Below, piece by piece: positions 1-7,116 of a stretch of 64,000 nt of DNA. The DNA is from a virus. The notes below the pieces were generated by a model. It searched no databases. It was not told the origin of the DNA and worked only from the letters and a program-made list of their open reading frames with translations. The translations under genes and the position numbers were made by a program. The DNA is taken from positions 1 to 64,000 of IMG/VR virus record IMGVR_UViG_3300031162_001060. The stretch is one strand, 5' to 3'. Every line of letters begins with the position of its first letter. Position 1 is the first letter of the stretch.

Positions 1-26
1 CTGCCGTTGAGGTATAGTTTTTTCAT
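1..26 (-). CDS. start of a CDS running off the left edge
   Basis: On the minus strand an ATG at 26 opens a frame reading MKKLYLNG that continues past the window edge. Its ATG overlaps the TGA of the 52-residue gene at 23..181 (ATGA), which is the translational-coupling arrangement used throughout this genome. Only eight codons are visible, so no function can be given. Confidence 0.4.
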
Positions 27-181
27 GTGTTTGTGTTGATGTATTCGGTGGCGTCTTTTTCTGCCATGATGGTGAGGCCGCCGTAGGAGTGTTCTTGGAT
101 TTCTTCACAGTTTTGTAGGCTGCCGGTGTATAGTATGAATTTGTCTTTGAGGTCTACTATGGACCATGTTTCGTTTTGCAT
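23..181 (-). CDS. hypothetical small protein, 52 aa
   Basis: A 52-codon minus-strand frame starts at ATG 181 (MQNETWSIVDLKDKF...) and ends with TGA overlapping the next start. A TAGTAT box lies exactly six bases upstream of the ATG, matching the leaderless promoter pattern seen elsewhere here, although no good -35 is visible. The protein is soluble-looking with one cysteine and no recognisable domain. It is called from coupling at its 3' end and reading-frame quality only. Confidence 0.5.
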   Translation of the reverse strand: MQNETWSIVDLKDKFILYTGSLQNCEEIQEHSYGGLTIMAEKDATEYINTNT

Positions 182-222
182 GAGTTTATACTATGTGGAT
201 TGTTGTTGGGGCTATTAGTGTT

Positions 223-477
223 TTATTTCCGGAATATGTCGTAGCGTTTGGGTATCCATTGGAAGAGGTGTGCGGTTAGGTAGAACCAGAAGCTTACGAG
301 TAGTGGCTGTAGCATTTTGGATTGTGATGCTTTGTGGAAGGCGGCGGAGAGGGTGGGCCGGTTGGTTTTGATTGCAAGTATGTCGTAGATTATTATGTAG
401 GCGACGAGTCCTATCCAAGCGATTTCGCCTGTTTTTGCGGTGTTGTTGGTCGGGCGATTTGTGGCTACTGATACCAT
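223..477 (-). CDS. small membrane protein with two predicted TM helices
   Basis: This 84-residue protein has two hydrophobic stretches, about residues 18-35 (IAWIGLVAYIIIYDILAI) and 56-70 (LLVSFWFYLTAHLFQW), joined by a basic, hydroxyl-rich loop. The topology resembles small membrane proteins common in actinobacteriophages, which have no firm function. A TAAGAT box lies six bases before the ATG, so the message may be leaderless. Another frame on the same strand (215..418) was judged a shadow because this one has the coherent TM pattern. Confidence 0.65.
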   Translation of the reverse strand: MVSVATNRPTNNTAKTGEIAWIGLVAYIIIYDILAIKTNRPTLSAAFHKASQSKMLQPLLVSFWFYLTAHLFQWIPKRYDIFRK

Positions 478-519
478 AAGGTTATCTTACCCGATTTTGT
501 GATTGGAGCGTGAGGGCTT

Positions 520-672
520 TTGAATTACCGTAATCAAACTTCTTCTGGCTATGTGAATAGGTTCCGTAGTAAGCGGCTAGCTGAGAAGGAGGTGATTAAG
601 CCCTACGACTCTAAGTTGTGGATGAAGGACTTTCAAAACTCGTGGATTAAGGATTATGAGGAAGAAGAGTAG
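520..672 (+). CDS. hypothetical small protein, 50 aa, TTG start
   Basis: A plus-strand frame starts with TTG 520, about eleven bases after a GGAG at 505-508, and ends at TAG 672. There is an in-frame stop just upstream at 511, so TTG is the only reasonable start. The product is charged with an acidic end (DYEEEE) and contains YVNRFRSKR and LWMKDFQNSWIKDY segments. It overlaps the convergent gene at 654 by 19 bases. No family recognised. Confidence 0.45.
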   Translation: MNYRNQTSSGYVNRFRSKRLAEKEVIKPYDSKLWMKDFQNSWIKDYEEEE

Positions 673-887
673 TTGGGGTTTAGATGGTCAGAAGCCCAAT
701 AGCCTTTGACATAAAACTCTCCTCTGCCGTCAAAGTTGTCTAGAAACTCTTCTAGGCATTCGATCACCATCTGCTTCCATTGGTCATCCATGTTGTCGGA
801 GCTGCATTCTGGAGGACAAATGTCGGAGTGAACGCCCCGGCGACCTTCTCCGATGTAAGAAATTTCTGCGTGTACCATGTGGCCCAT
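654..887 (-). CDS. hypothetical acidic protein, 77 aa
   Basis: Third gene of a tight three-gene minus-strand operon: its ATG shares a base with the stop of the 44-residue basic gene upstream (TAATG). The protein is acidic and aromatic with two cysteines near residues 24-28 (CPPEC), a helical segment (WKQMVIECLEEFLDNF) and a polyserine C-terminus. No domain is recognised. Confidence comes from the coupled start and the coherent composition. Confidence 0.6.
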   Translation of the reverse strand: MGHMVHAEISYIGEGRRGVHSDICPPECSSDNMDDQWKQMVIECLEEFLDNFDGRGEFYVKGYWASDHLNPNYSSSS

Positions 888-1021
888 TAGACTCGGCCTT
901 GCCCCCTGTATCGTTTGCTGTAGTTTTTGGAAGTCTTGTTTCGGGATTGCTTGTTTTTTGAATGCTGTCCTTTGCGGGTGATGTGCTTGGAAGTGTATTC
1001 TTGTGCACCTGCTTTAGCCAT
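887..1021 (-). CDS. small very basic protein, 44 aa
   Basis: This short minus-strand gene begins MAKAGAQEYTSKH and consists almost entirely of Lys, Arg, Ser, Asn and Gln, including SKNKQSRNKTSKNYSKRYR. Such composition fits a nucleic-acid-binding peptide but no family can be named. Its ATG overlaps the end of the zinc-ribbon-like gene upstream by eight bases and its TAA overlaps the start of the next gene, so it is the middle member of a coupled operon. Confidence 0.6.
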   Translation of the reverse strand: MAKAGAQEYTSKHITRKGQHSKNKQSRNKTSKNYSKRYRGQGRV

Positions 1022-1145
1022 TTTCTTTTTCCTTTGTTACTGGTTTCATTTTATGTCCTTTTGGACAGATTGCGGTAGAGCCTGGCAATGCACCTACGTT
1101 GATCTTGCATTTTTCGCAATTGTATGTAATAGGTGTTGTCTCCAT
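1014..1145 (-). CDS. zinc-ribbon-like small protein, 43 aa
   Basis: The 43-residue product starts METTPITYNCEKCK. It has a CxxC knuckle at residues 10-13 and a second potential ligand pair, CPKGH, at 27-31, a spacing consistent with a minimal zinc ribbon. It heads a three-gene minus-strand operon. On the minus strand a TATAAT (plus positions 1171-1176) lies 25 bases upstream of the start, with an AAAGAG ribosome-site-like stretch between. The function is unknown; zinc binding is inferred from the cysteines and histidine. Confidence 0.6.
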   Translation of the reverse strand: METTPITYNCEKCKINVGALPGSTAICPKGHKMKPVTKEKENG

Positions 1146-1170
1146 TTAAGTCTCTTTCTAGGTGCTGATT

Positions 1171-1176
1171 ATTATA
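1171..1176 (-). promoter_or_regulatory. -10 box of the zinc-ribbon operon
   Basis: ATTATA on the plus strand reads TATAAT on the minus strand, 25 bases before the ATG at 1145. No convincing -35 was found. The 1146-1224 interval also holds the upstream region of the divergent plus-strand gene at 1225. Confidence 0.4.
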
Positions 1177-1224
1177 GCGTCGATTATTTCACACATGGAC
1201 ACTACGCTGCTTTATTGTATTAGT

Positions 1225-1365
1225 ATGAGTGCTAAAGAACGGATTGTAGCAGCTTTATACTTGATTGACAACTGCAGCCCTGAATTGTTTTGGAAGCAGT
1301 GTGCAAATTTACTGTTGGATGGAAGGACCATGCAGCCGTTTAATGAAAGTGTTTTAGAGTTTTAA
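1225..1365 (+). CDS. hypothetical small protein, 46 aa
   Basis: The product begins MSAKERIVAALYLIDNC and is largely helical with two cysteines. ATG 1225 is preferred because TATTGT lies six bases upstream, in line with the leaderless arrangement used elsewhere; an in-frame ATG at 1195 would add ten residues and cannot be excluded. The stop overlaps the end of convergent thyX by three bases. No family recognised. Confidence 0.5.
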   Translation: MSAKERIVAALYLIDNCSPELFWKQCANLLLDGRTMQPFNESVLEF

Positions 1366-2090
1366 GGGGCTACTTTATCGTTAGCGAGGAAATGCTTGTA
1401 AGTTACGGGCATGTGCGCTGATAGCATTTGTTCTAGAACATCAGCATAGCGACGTATTTCTAGTTGCGCAGTGTCAGCACCTCTGAGGTTAATAAAGTTC
1501 ATGAGTGCTCTAGCGTTAGTGCTAGCGTAAAACTCTGTCATAGTTGCTACGGGCACAACGTTTCGGGCAACTTCTTTGGCGACACCCATGTTAAGTAACT
1601 CTTCGTAGGCGTAAAAAGCTTGTGCGTATGCTCCTTCCATAATGCTAAGTGCACTATCGGCGGCGTCTATTGGCATCTGTTCAAAAGTGTACGCTCCGGG
1701 CTTGCCGACTTGTGTGCGCATGTCTAGACGGTCTGGCAAGTATGCTTCGGTAGTGATTTGGCTGTAGCGTCCTGAGTATTCGTTGTAGGACCATCCAATT
1801 CTGTGCCTAAACCATTCTCGGGTTACTAAGATTGGTGCCTTTACGTGGAACCTAAAGAAGTTGTGTTCAAAAGGAGTTCCGTGTTTTTCTCGCATGAGAA
1901 AGCCGATAAGCCCTTTATCTTTGTCCGTTAGTTGCTCAGATGCTTGCCCAAAGCTCACCCGTGCAGCGTTTACTACCGACAAGTCGCTAGCGTTTACAGC
2001 GTCCAGACGAATGAAGCCTTGACCGTGTTCTCCTACGTCAATACCAGCAGATGTCAGTCGTTCAACCACTGTTTGTTCTCCATTGTCCAC
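1362..2090 (-). CDS. thyX: flavin-dependent thymidylate synthase ThyX
   Basis: ThyX makes dTMP from dUMP using methylene-tetrahydrofolate, FAD and NADPH, feeding phage DNA synthesis in the cytoplasm. The 242-residue protein has the family signature region FRHRIGWSYNEYSGRYS (RHR at 95-97) and a C-terminal NLRGADTAQLEIR block typical of the substrate and FAD site. The usual signature is RHR-X7-S; here there are eight residues between RHR and the serine at 106, because of one extra residue. The gene starts inside the last 37 bases of the dehydratase gene, so the two are probably co-transcribed from the promoter at 3106-3134. Confidence 0.95.
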   Translation of the reverse strand: MDNGEQTVVERLTSAGIDVGEHGQGFIRLDAVNASDLSVVNAARVSFGQASEQLTDKDKGLIGFLMREKHGTPFEHNFFRFHVKAPILVTREWFRHRIGWSYNEYSGRYSQITTEAYLPDRLDMRTQVGKPGAYTFEQMPIDAADSALSIMEGAYAQAFYAYEELLNMGVAKEVARNVVPVATMTEFYASTNARALMNFINLRGADTAQLEIRRYADVLEQMLSAHMPVTYKHFLANDKVAP

Positions 2091-3076
2091 ACAACAGTTC
2101 GTTCGAACGATTCTTCAAGAGAAATTGGCGCTACCCAGCCGTGCTCTCGTAACTTTGTACCGTCCAGCGAGTAACGTAGGTCGTGCCCTGGGCGGCTAGA
2201 GTGATAATCTGTAAGCTCGCAGGAAGGAGAGGTTCCTAAAATGTTTCCTATCATTTCAACAATTTCCAAGTTGTTAATTTCTTTATCTCCCGCTACGTTA
2301 AAACGTTGAATGTCCGGGGTGCTTGTAGAATCGTCGTAGTCTATAGTTTCCACATTTTCTAGAATGTATTGAACGGCGTCTGCGTGATTTCGGGCGTGTA
2401 GCCACACTCTTGAACCAATGTCCCATCCGTCATCCCCTGCACGACCATGTACATGGATTAGTTCGTTGTTGAGAATGCGGCGAATAACCATAGGCACATA
2501 CTTTTCCGGGTGCTGCCTTTCTCCAAAGTTATTCATAGTGTTGGTGATGGTGATTGGTACTCCATATGTGCGCCAGTAAGAGTAGGCGATGGCTTCTTGC
2601 GCTGACTTTGATGCTGAATATGGGTTTGAGGGCCTGTGTGGTTCGCCTTCGGTGTGGTCATGTCCAGCCGGTGCAGGTCCGTACACTTCATCGGTGGAAA
2701 CTTGAATAAACTTCTCAGGCTGTACATAGCGTGCGTATTCTAGCATATGTAGAACGAGGTTTACGTTATTTTGTACAAACTCAACAGGGTCAGTGATAGA
2801 CCGGTCAACGTGAGAGTCTGATGCCATGTTGACAACATAGTCAATCTCTCCGATGTTTTCGATAAGCTGCCCATGTAGGGGTGCTCGAAGATCATGCCAC
2901 ATAACTTGTACCCTAGACGGATCGTAGTCTTCGATATTGGTAAGTCTCTCTACTCTGCCAGAGAAACGAAGTGCGTCTAGAACAATGATGTTCCAATCCG
3001 TGTTTTTCAACCAATGTTCTACGGTGTGTGACCCGATAAAGCCCAAACCGCCTGTCAATAGTACGCTTTTACTCAT
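2054..3076 (-). CDS. rfbB: dTDP-glucose 4,6-dehydratase (RmlB/RfbB-like SDR)
   Basis: This extended short-chain dehydrogenase converts dTDP-glucose to dTDP-4-keto-6-deoxyglucose, the entry to activated deoxysugars. The 340-residue length is normal. Seen motifs are the NAD-binding GGLGFIGS (9-16), TDEVYG (128-133) and the catalytic YSASK (Tyr153, Lys157). In a phage it most likely supplies a sugar for glycosylation of virion, DNA or host surface; glycosyltransferases occur at 10.1 and 16.1 kb. An AAAAGGAAA ribosome site precedes the ATG. Substrate specificity within the RmlB-like SDRs is inferred from family resemblance. Confidence 0.88.
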   Translation of the reverse strand: MSKSVLLTGGLGFIGSHTVEHWLKNTDWNIIVLDALRFSGRVERLTNIEDYDPSRVQVMWHDLRAPLHGQLIENIGEIDYVVNMASDSHVDRSITDPVEFVQNNVNLVLHMLEYARYVQPEKFIQVSTDEVYGPAPAGHDHTEGEPHRPSNPYSASKSAQEAIAYSYWRTYGVPITITNTMNNFGERQHPEKYVPMVIRRILNNELIHVHGRAGDDGWDIGSRVWLHARNHADAVQYILENVETIDYDDSTSTPDIQRFNVAGDKEINNLEIVEMIGNILGTSPSCELTDYHSSRPGHDLRYSLDGTKLREHGWVAPISLEESFERTVVWTMENKQWLND

Positions 3077-3105
3077 TTAATTTCCTTTTGCTTGTCGTGC
3101 TGATT

Positions 3106-3134
3106 ACCATACTCTCTCCGGATTTCGATGTCAA
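3106..3134 (-). promoter_or_regulatory. promoter for rfbB-thyX (TTGACA-N17-TATGGT)
   Basis: On the minus strand TTGACA (plus 3129-3134), a 17-base spacer and TATGGT (plus 3106-3111) form a sigma-A-type promoter about 30 bases before the rfbB ATG. The message would have a leader with a ribosome site. The same -35/-10 pair with the same spacing precedes ssb. Confidence 0.7.
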
Positions 3135-3141
3135 GACTAGG

Positions 3142-4950
3142 TTACCACGGCTGCACGTCGTCATCGAAGTCTTCATTGTCCAGAGCTGCATTAAGCTCTT
3201 CGTCGCTTCTAGTTTGCGGATTATCGTACCGTGAAAACTCTATTACTTCAAACGGCCACGTAGTGCCTCGCTTGCACAGTGCTGGCCACTCCCGAGCTTC
3301 TCGCTGCCCACGGTAGTGCTTGAATTCGATTAGCTCCGGATCAGTCGGGTCAGGGGCTAATGCAATACCAAATTCAGACCAACGGGACCACACAGCCGAT
3401 CCGAAGGGGCGTAGGTCGCGTTGCCCTCCAGAGCCTAACGGGGCGTGATGCTCAATCCACAATGCACAATTGTAAGTGTGCCTAATGTAATCCAAAAACT
3501 TGGCGATCTCAATTGACACCGACTCTGCAGTTCGCCCACCAGGGTCAATAAACGCTTTATACAGTGGCCCAAAGAACACAATGTCGGGTTCAATCGTGGC
3601 CACGTATTCTTCGATTAGTGCCCGATCTGCAGCGACTAGCAGATTAACACCATCGGGCTTCATCATCAAGTGAGCATCCATTTGTTCGTGCTTCTTATGC
3701 CACTTGATCTGGTCGTAAATGCGTGTGGATGTTCTACGAATGATTCTTTCTGGGTTTTCCAAGTCAATCATTAACGTGCGGGCAGGTTTCATAGCGTCAC
3801 GCCGGAATGGGTGAATCCCTGCAGCCGACATTAGTGCTACTTGTCTGGCGAGCGTAGTTTTGCCTGCGCCCTCCGCCGCCACAACAATGACGCGTTCTTG
3901 CCGTTCCAGAACATCAGGAATTACCCAATCATACGACAGGTCAAACTTGGTTTCAAGGAAGGGTGACCATTCTACGAGATTGCCTTTATCTCTGTTTTCT
4001 GACTCGCCATCCGAAAGAAACGCATCTAAGCTGGAGTTGATTCGTCCCAGCACTAGACTTTGGGAAAGACTAGACTCGTCAATGTCAGACAGATTTGCAA
4101 TTAGTTTTTGTAACCCAGTGATCTCTGCGCTAGGTTCTGTAGCAGTAGTATCTTCGTAGCTGTCGCTGTCAAACGGTTCTAATGCCTCACCAAGAGTGTG
4201 CCCAGCGTCAAGCAAGTCGGAAACATCTTTGTATTCCCCTGGCTTGAAAACTTTTACGTTACATCCAGCTTCGGTAAGCAGTTTGTTGACTGACCTAGCA
4301 TGCACATAGCCGGAATGGTCGTTGTCGCAAATTATGATGACATTACCGCCAGCTAACGCTTCAGTGTGATGAGGCATCCATTTGTTTTGCCCTTCAGCCC
4401 CGGCGCCTCCGGGGTTTGTTGTAGCCACTTTGCCTACGGCTTCTAGCGAGTGAACGTCTTTCTCGCCTTCAACCACATAGATTGGCTGTCCGGTCTGCTT
4501 TGCTTCCAGCACCTGAGGTAAACGATACAAGGGCTTTTTCAGATTAGAGGTACTCCAATCCCAGCCGCCGCTAGGATCAGGCTGGCGTTGACGGAAAGTT
4601 TTCTTACCTTTCTCATCGATAAACCGTAAAACTTCCATAACGAGGTTCCCACTCTCGTCAAAGTACTTGTATGTGTCTTTCAAGTCTAGCTTCGGTTTTG
4701 AAACTCGGGCAGTCACTTTTGTTTCGGGTGGAAACAAATCAGACATGTCTAGACCAATTGATTTGCATATCTCATCAACCCCGCAGCCCCCACCACGAAG
4801 ACACTTCATCAACACTTGATTCTGTTTGCCAACAGACACCCGCAAGGATGGATTGTCGTCATCGCTTCTGCAGGGGCACCTTGCATTCCACTGGTTCTTT
4901 CCAGCCTTACTGTGCTTTAGTCGTGACAGAACGTTATCAATCGGTTCCAT
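3142..4950 (-). CDS. DNA primase-helicase (Zn finger, TOPRIM, RecA-like ATPase)
   Basis: A replisome protein combining primer synthesis features with a RecA-like motor. In the 602 residues an N-terminal zinc-binding block (Cys25, Cys27, Cys50, Cys56) is followed by a TOPRIM domain with EGEKD (161-165) and DND (209-211), a charged linker, and a RepA/DnaB-like ATPase with Walker A AEGAGKTT (359-366) and a LMIDLENPE Walker B-like strand. The ATPase part resembles RepA-type phage helicases. The start overlaps the loader-like gene by 14 bases. Whether the primase is catalytically complete cannot be judged by eye; the extreme C-terminus is acidic (NEDFDDDVQPW). Confidence 0.85.
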   Translation of the reverse strand: MEPIDNVLSRLKHSKAGKNQWNARCPCRSDDDNPSLRVSVGKQNQVLMKCLRGGGCGVDEICKSIGLDMSDLFPPETKVTARVSKPKLDLKDTYKYFDESGNLVMEVLRFIDEKGKKTFRQRQPDPSGGWDWSTSNLKKPLYRLPQVLEAKQTGQPIYVVEGEKDVHSLEAVGKVATTNPGGAGAEGQNKWMPHHTEALAGGNVIIICDNDHSGYVHARSVNKLLTEAGCNVKVFKPGEYKDVSDLLDAGHTLGEALEPFDSDSYEDTTATEPSAEITGLQKLIANLSDIDESSLSQSLVLGRINSSLDAFLSDGESENRDKGNLVEWSPFLETKFDLSYDWVIPDVLERQERVIVVAAEGAGKTTLARQVALMSAAGIHPFRRDAMKPARTLMIDLENPERIIRRTSTRIYDQIKWHKKHEQMDAHLMMKPDGVNLLVAADRALIEEYVATIEPDIVFFGPLYKAFIDPGGRTAESVSIEIAKFLDYIRHTYNCALWIEHHAPLGSGGQRDLRPFGSAVWSRWSEFGIALAPDPTDPELIEFKHYRGQREAREWPALCKRGTTWPFEVIEFSRYDNPQTRSDEELNAALDNEDFDDDVQPW

Positions 4951-5407
4951 CGGTTCCGTACCTTTCCAAAATGTAGTTCTCTCGGGTTTTTTCGTACAAA
5001 GAAGTAAACATTGCCCTATCGGCGTTTGTTGTCAGGGCGGTTGCGTTGGACCCCAGTTTCTTTATTGTTTCAGACAAAACAGGGTGAGGTTTTTCGTAGT
5101 CGTTTGTGCCGCTGTAAATCTTCTGACTGATCCCTTGTAGAATCGTCCAAGCCTGCTCTGGTTCAGGAGGTAACTCTTCTGAATGGGTTTCTGCGAGCAC
5201 TAGTATCCGTAGCTCGCCTGGCCGGGGCATCCAACGGCGCCCCGCCAATCCGAGCCGTTTGATCGTGGACTTTGTCGCATCGAACGGCAGGTCGTGGATG
5301 TACTCCCAGAAACCTTTACTGCGCACCAGCAGCGTACTATTATCGATCGGCTTGTCCCATGTAACGCTTAATAGCTCAACAATAGTTTTACATTCGTTTT
5401 TATCCAT
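4937..5407 (-). CDS. putative helicase loader / replisome organizer
   Basis: The 156-residue protein has the layout of phage helicase-loader proteins: an N-terminal helical region (IVELLSVTWDKP), a conserved LPFDATKSTIKRL / RRWMPRPGELR segment resembling the PP-x-P-x-E-I motif region of G40P-type loaders, and a charged C-terminus. It sits directly upstream of, and overlaps, the primase-helicase, which is the usual location for a loader. It is transcribed from a leaderless-type promoter at 5414-5442. The assignment rests on resemblance and context, so other replication accessory roles remain possible. Confidence 0.55.
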   Translation of the reverse strand: MDKNECKTIVELLSVTWDKPIDNSTLLVRSKGFWEYIHDLPFDATKSTIKRLGLAGRRWMPRPGELRILVLAETHSEELPPEPEQAWTILQGISQKIYSGTNDYEKPHPVLSETIKKLGSNATALTTNADRAMFTSLYEKTRENYILERYGTDGTD

Positions 5408-5413
5408 ACACTA

Positions 5414-5442
5414 ACGCTATCGCTAAATAATCTGACTGTCAA
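5414..5442 (-). promoter_or_regulatory. leaderless promoter of the loader/primase operon
   Basis: Minus-strand TTGACA (plus 5437-5442), a 17-base spacer, TAGCGT (plus 5414-5419) and six bases before the ATG at 5407. The predicted transcription start therefore falls on the start codon, and no ribosome site is present. Confidence 0.75.
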
Positions 5443-5453
5443 CCCTGCAAAGC

Positions 5454-5480
5454 AAAAAGCCCCCCGAAACTCGGGGGGCC
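5454..5480 (-). terminator. Rho-independent terminator after ssb
   Basis: GCCCCCCG (5459-5466) and CGGGGGGC (5472-5479) form an eight-base-pair stem with a five-base loop. Read on the minus strand it is followed by a run of five T, so it ends ssb transcription before the loader operon. Confidence 0.85.
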
Positions 5481-5497
5481 TTTCACATATCCCGTTA

Positions 5498-5947
5498 TCA
5501 GAACTCTTCGAACGGGTCGCTAGACGGATAATTACCGGCGGCTGCTCCAGCCATTGGGCGGCTACTGCCCTCAGAGTTGGAGCCAGAAACGCCTCCTCGC
5601 TGACGCTCTAGGCTAGCGATGCCGTATGAGTTTACTGCGATAGTGTCCGCAATAAGCTCTACGGTGGAGCGCTTCTGTCCAGTCTCCTTGTCTTCCCAGG
5701 TCCGCTGTTCTAGCCGACCCTTTACGACAACAGGCAGACCCTTCTCAAGTACCCGTGCGGCGTGTTCAGCGGTGTTTCGCCATGCCACACAATTGAAGAA
5801 AGAAGTTTCTTCCTGCCACTCTCCGTTCTTTTGATAGCGGCGGTTCGAAGCAAGTGAGAAAGTCAATCGGGCTGAACCGTTAGACGCAAACTTCAGTTCC
5901 GGATCGGAGGTAAGGTTGCCAATAATTGTGCTGTCTGCATTGCTCAT
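5498..5947 (-). CDS. ssb: single-stranded DNA-binding protein
   Basis: SSB coats single-stranded DNA during replication and recombination. The 149-residue length is typical. The N-terminal OB fold shows TIIGNLTSDPELKFASNGSARL, FFNCVAWRN and KGLPVVVKGRLEQRTWEDKETGQKR-type segments, followed by a Gly/Ser-rich linker and an acidic partner-binding tip ending DPFEEF. It has its own promoter (5987-6015), an AAGGAG ribosome site and its own terminator, so it is a single-gene unit. Confidence 0.95.
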   Translation of the reverse strand: MSNADSTIIGNLTSDPELKFASNGSARLTFSLASNRRYQKNGEWQEETSFFNCVAWRNTAEHAARVLEKGLPVVVKGRLEQRTWEDKETGQKRSTVELIADTIAVNSYGIASLERQRGGVSGSNSEGSSRPMAGAAAGNYPSSDPFEEF

Positions 5948-5986
5948 GTTCGTCTCCTTAGATGATAGTGTTTAGCAGATACTTAT

Positions 5987-6015
5987 ACCATACATGCGTA
6001 TTGGTCGTGTGTCAA
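5987..6015 (-). promoter_or_regulatory. promoter for ssb (TTGACA-N17-TATGGT)
   Basis: Minus-strand TTGACA (plus 6010-6015), 17 bases, then TATGGT (plus 5987-5992), about 40 bases before the ssb ATG. It is identical in both boxes and spacing to the rfbB promoter at 3106-3134. Confidence 0.75.
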
Positions 6016-6023
6016 GATCGTTT

Positions 6024-6052
6024 TTGTGGATTTTTTAAAAAACTTGTAGTAT
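6024..6052 (+). promoter_or_regulatory. promoter for the 63-aa gene at 6063
   Basis: TTGTGG (6024-6029), a 17-base spacer and TAGTAT (6047-6052) end ten bases before the ATG at 6063. The leader would be only a few bases long, and there is no ribosome site. Confidence 0.5.
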
Positions 6053-6062
6053 GCTATGTAGT

Positions 6063-6254
6063 ATGACTGACGCCTATACCGCTTTGCACTCTTACTTTGT
6101 GGATACCTTGGTTGATTTAACTGACCCCGACCCCGAGGGCGAAGCAGACGTGCGCGAAGATATGGAGCAGGTCGTAAACATTATTTTTGAAGGGCTGGGT
6201 GTTGTAGTGATAGAGGCTACTTCTAATTCCGCCACGCTTACTGTTCAATTTTAA
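6063..6254 (+). CDS. hypothetical acidic protein, 63 aa
   Basis: Product begins MTDAYTALHSYFVDTL. It is acidic around residues 21-37 (DPDPEGEADVREDMEQ) and ends in alternating hydrophobic strands (LGVVVIEATSNSATLTVQF). An ATG twelve bases upstream (6051) is in frame, but it lies inside the -10 region of the likely promoter, so 6063 is chosen. No family recognised. It ends two bases before the convergent FmdB-like gene. Confidence 0.55.
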   Translation: MTDAYTALHSYFVDTLVDLTDPDPEGEADVREDMEQVVNIIFEGLGVVVIEATSNSATLTVQF

Positions 6255-6256
6255 CG

Positions 6257-6475
6257 TCACTCTATTTGTGCCGAGTTCCACAGGGCTGATCTGTCTGGGC
6301 GGTAGGTCGGATTTACGGTAGAAGGAACGCCACTAAACCCGCTAATGCCTGGAGCGCTGAATACTTTATTCACAGGCGATTCGCAAGTCGGGCAGTGTGT
6401 TAAGTTGTCTTCGGACATTTTTTGAAATGTTTCAAATTTGCCGCAGGACGGGCATGAGTATGTGTATGTAGGCAT
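6257..6475 (-). CDS. FmdB-family zinc-ribbon protein
   Basis: The 72-residue protein starts MPTYTYSCPSCG and carries two CxxC knuckles (Cys8, Cys11, Cys28, Cys31) in the FmdB/CxxC-type putative regulatory family, with F-x-x-x-Q-x-M between them. The C-terminal tail is Gly/Ser/Pro rich. These proteins are frequent in bacteria and phages and are presumed regulators, but a target is not known. It starts at a leaderless promoter (TATAAT six bases before ATG). Confidence 0.8.
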   Translation of the reverse strand: MPTYTYSCPSCGKFETFQKMSEDNLTHCPTCESPVNKVFSAPGISGFSGVPSTVNPTYRPDRSALWNSAQIE

Positions 6476-6481
6476 TTTTTT

Positions 6482-6509
6482 ATTATACGTAAACTCTGAA
6501 ATAAGTCAA
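6482..6509 (-). promoter_or_regulatory. leaderless promoter of the FmdB-like gene
   Basis: Minus-strand TTGACT (plus 6504-6509), a 16-base spacer, consensus TATAAT (plus 6482-6487), then six A residues and the ATG at 6475. Confidence 0.75.
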
Positions 6510-6570
6510 TACGCAAATGGGTAGAATATGTCTATATAGTTAAAACCGCATGTCTACAGGAGCTACGTCA

Positions 6571-7005
6571 ATGGTTGAGTCTATTTTGGATTTTCTGTGG
6601 AGCAGCGGATCTATCCCTGCAGTTATTACAGGATGTTTTGGTATTCTTGCTGTTTATTTACGAAAGTTTAGTCGTGAGAACACTAGGCAGCATCAAGAAT
6701 CAATGGAGCGACGTGAGCATGGGCATAGTGAAAACATGCGGATGCGTATAGAGTCTAGGTCTCGACTTGAGGATATCGTTGAAAGAATTGACTCGATAAA
6801 AGAGGATGTTAAAGAAGTCAAACAAGACTTGAATGTTCGTGTCGATGAAGTTCGAGAAGATGTCAAAGAAGTTAATATCGATATTGACAATAGAGTTGAC
6901 GAGTTAGGTCAGCGTATTGATGAGATTCGTGAAGACGTAATAGAGGTTAGAGAAAATCAGCAACGGCATATTGAGTGGCACGCTCAACAACCACCGCAGA
7001 CATAA
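6571..7005 (+). CDS. membrane-anchored coiled-coil protein
   Basis: The product has one N-terminal hydrophobic helix (about residues 10-30, GSIPAVITGCFGILAVYL) followed by a basic hinge and about 90 residues of heptad-like charged helix with repeated (V/I)(K/R)E(V/D)(K/R)(E/Q)D motifs. ATG 6571 (MVESILDF) is preferred because AGGAG lies nine bases upstream; ATG 6550 lacks a ribosome site. It sits directly before the holin, so an accessory lysis or membrane role (for example an antiholin or spanin-like partner) is possible but unproven. Confidence 0.65.
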   Translation: MVESILDFLWSSGSIPAVITGCFGILAVYLRKFSRENTRQHQESMERREHGHSENMRMRIESRSRLEDIVERIDSIKEDVKEVKQDLNVRVDEVREDVKEVNIDIDNRVDELGQRIDEIREDVIEVRENQQRHIEWHAQQPPQT

Positions 7006-7116
7006 AACTTTTAGCTAGGGTTTTCTATATAGAGACCTTCAGTAACCACACATTATTGCGGTAGAATATTAGTGGAAGCCTATGCTTCTTTTTATCCCCT
7101 TACAAGGAGAACCTTA

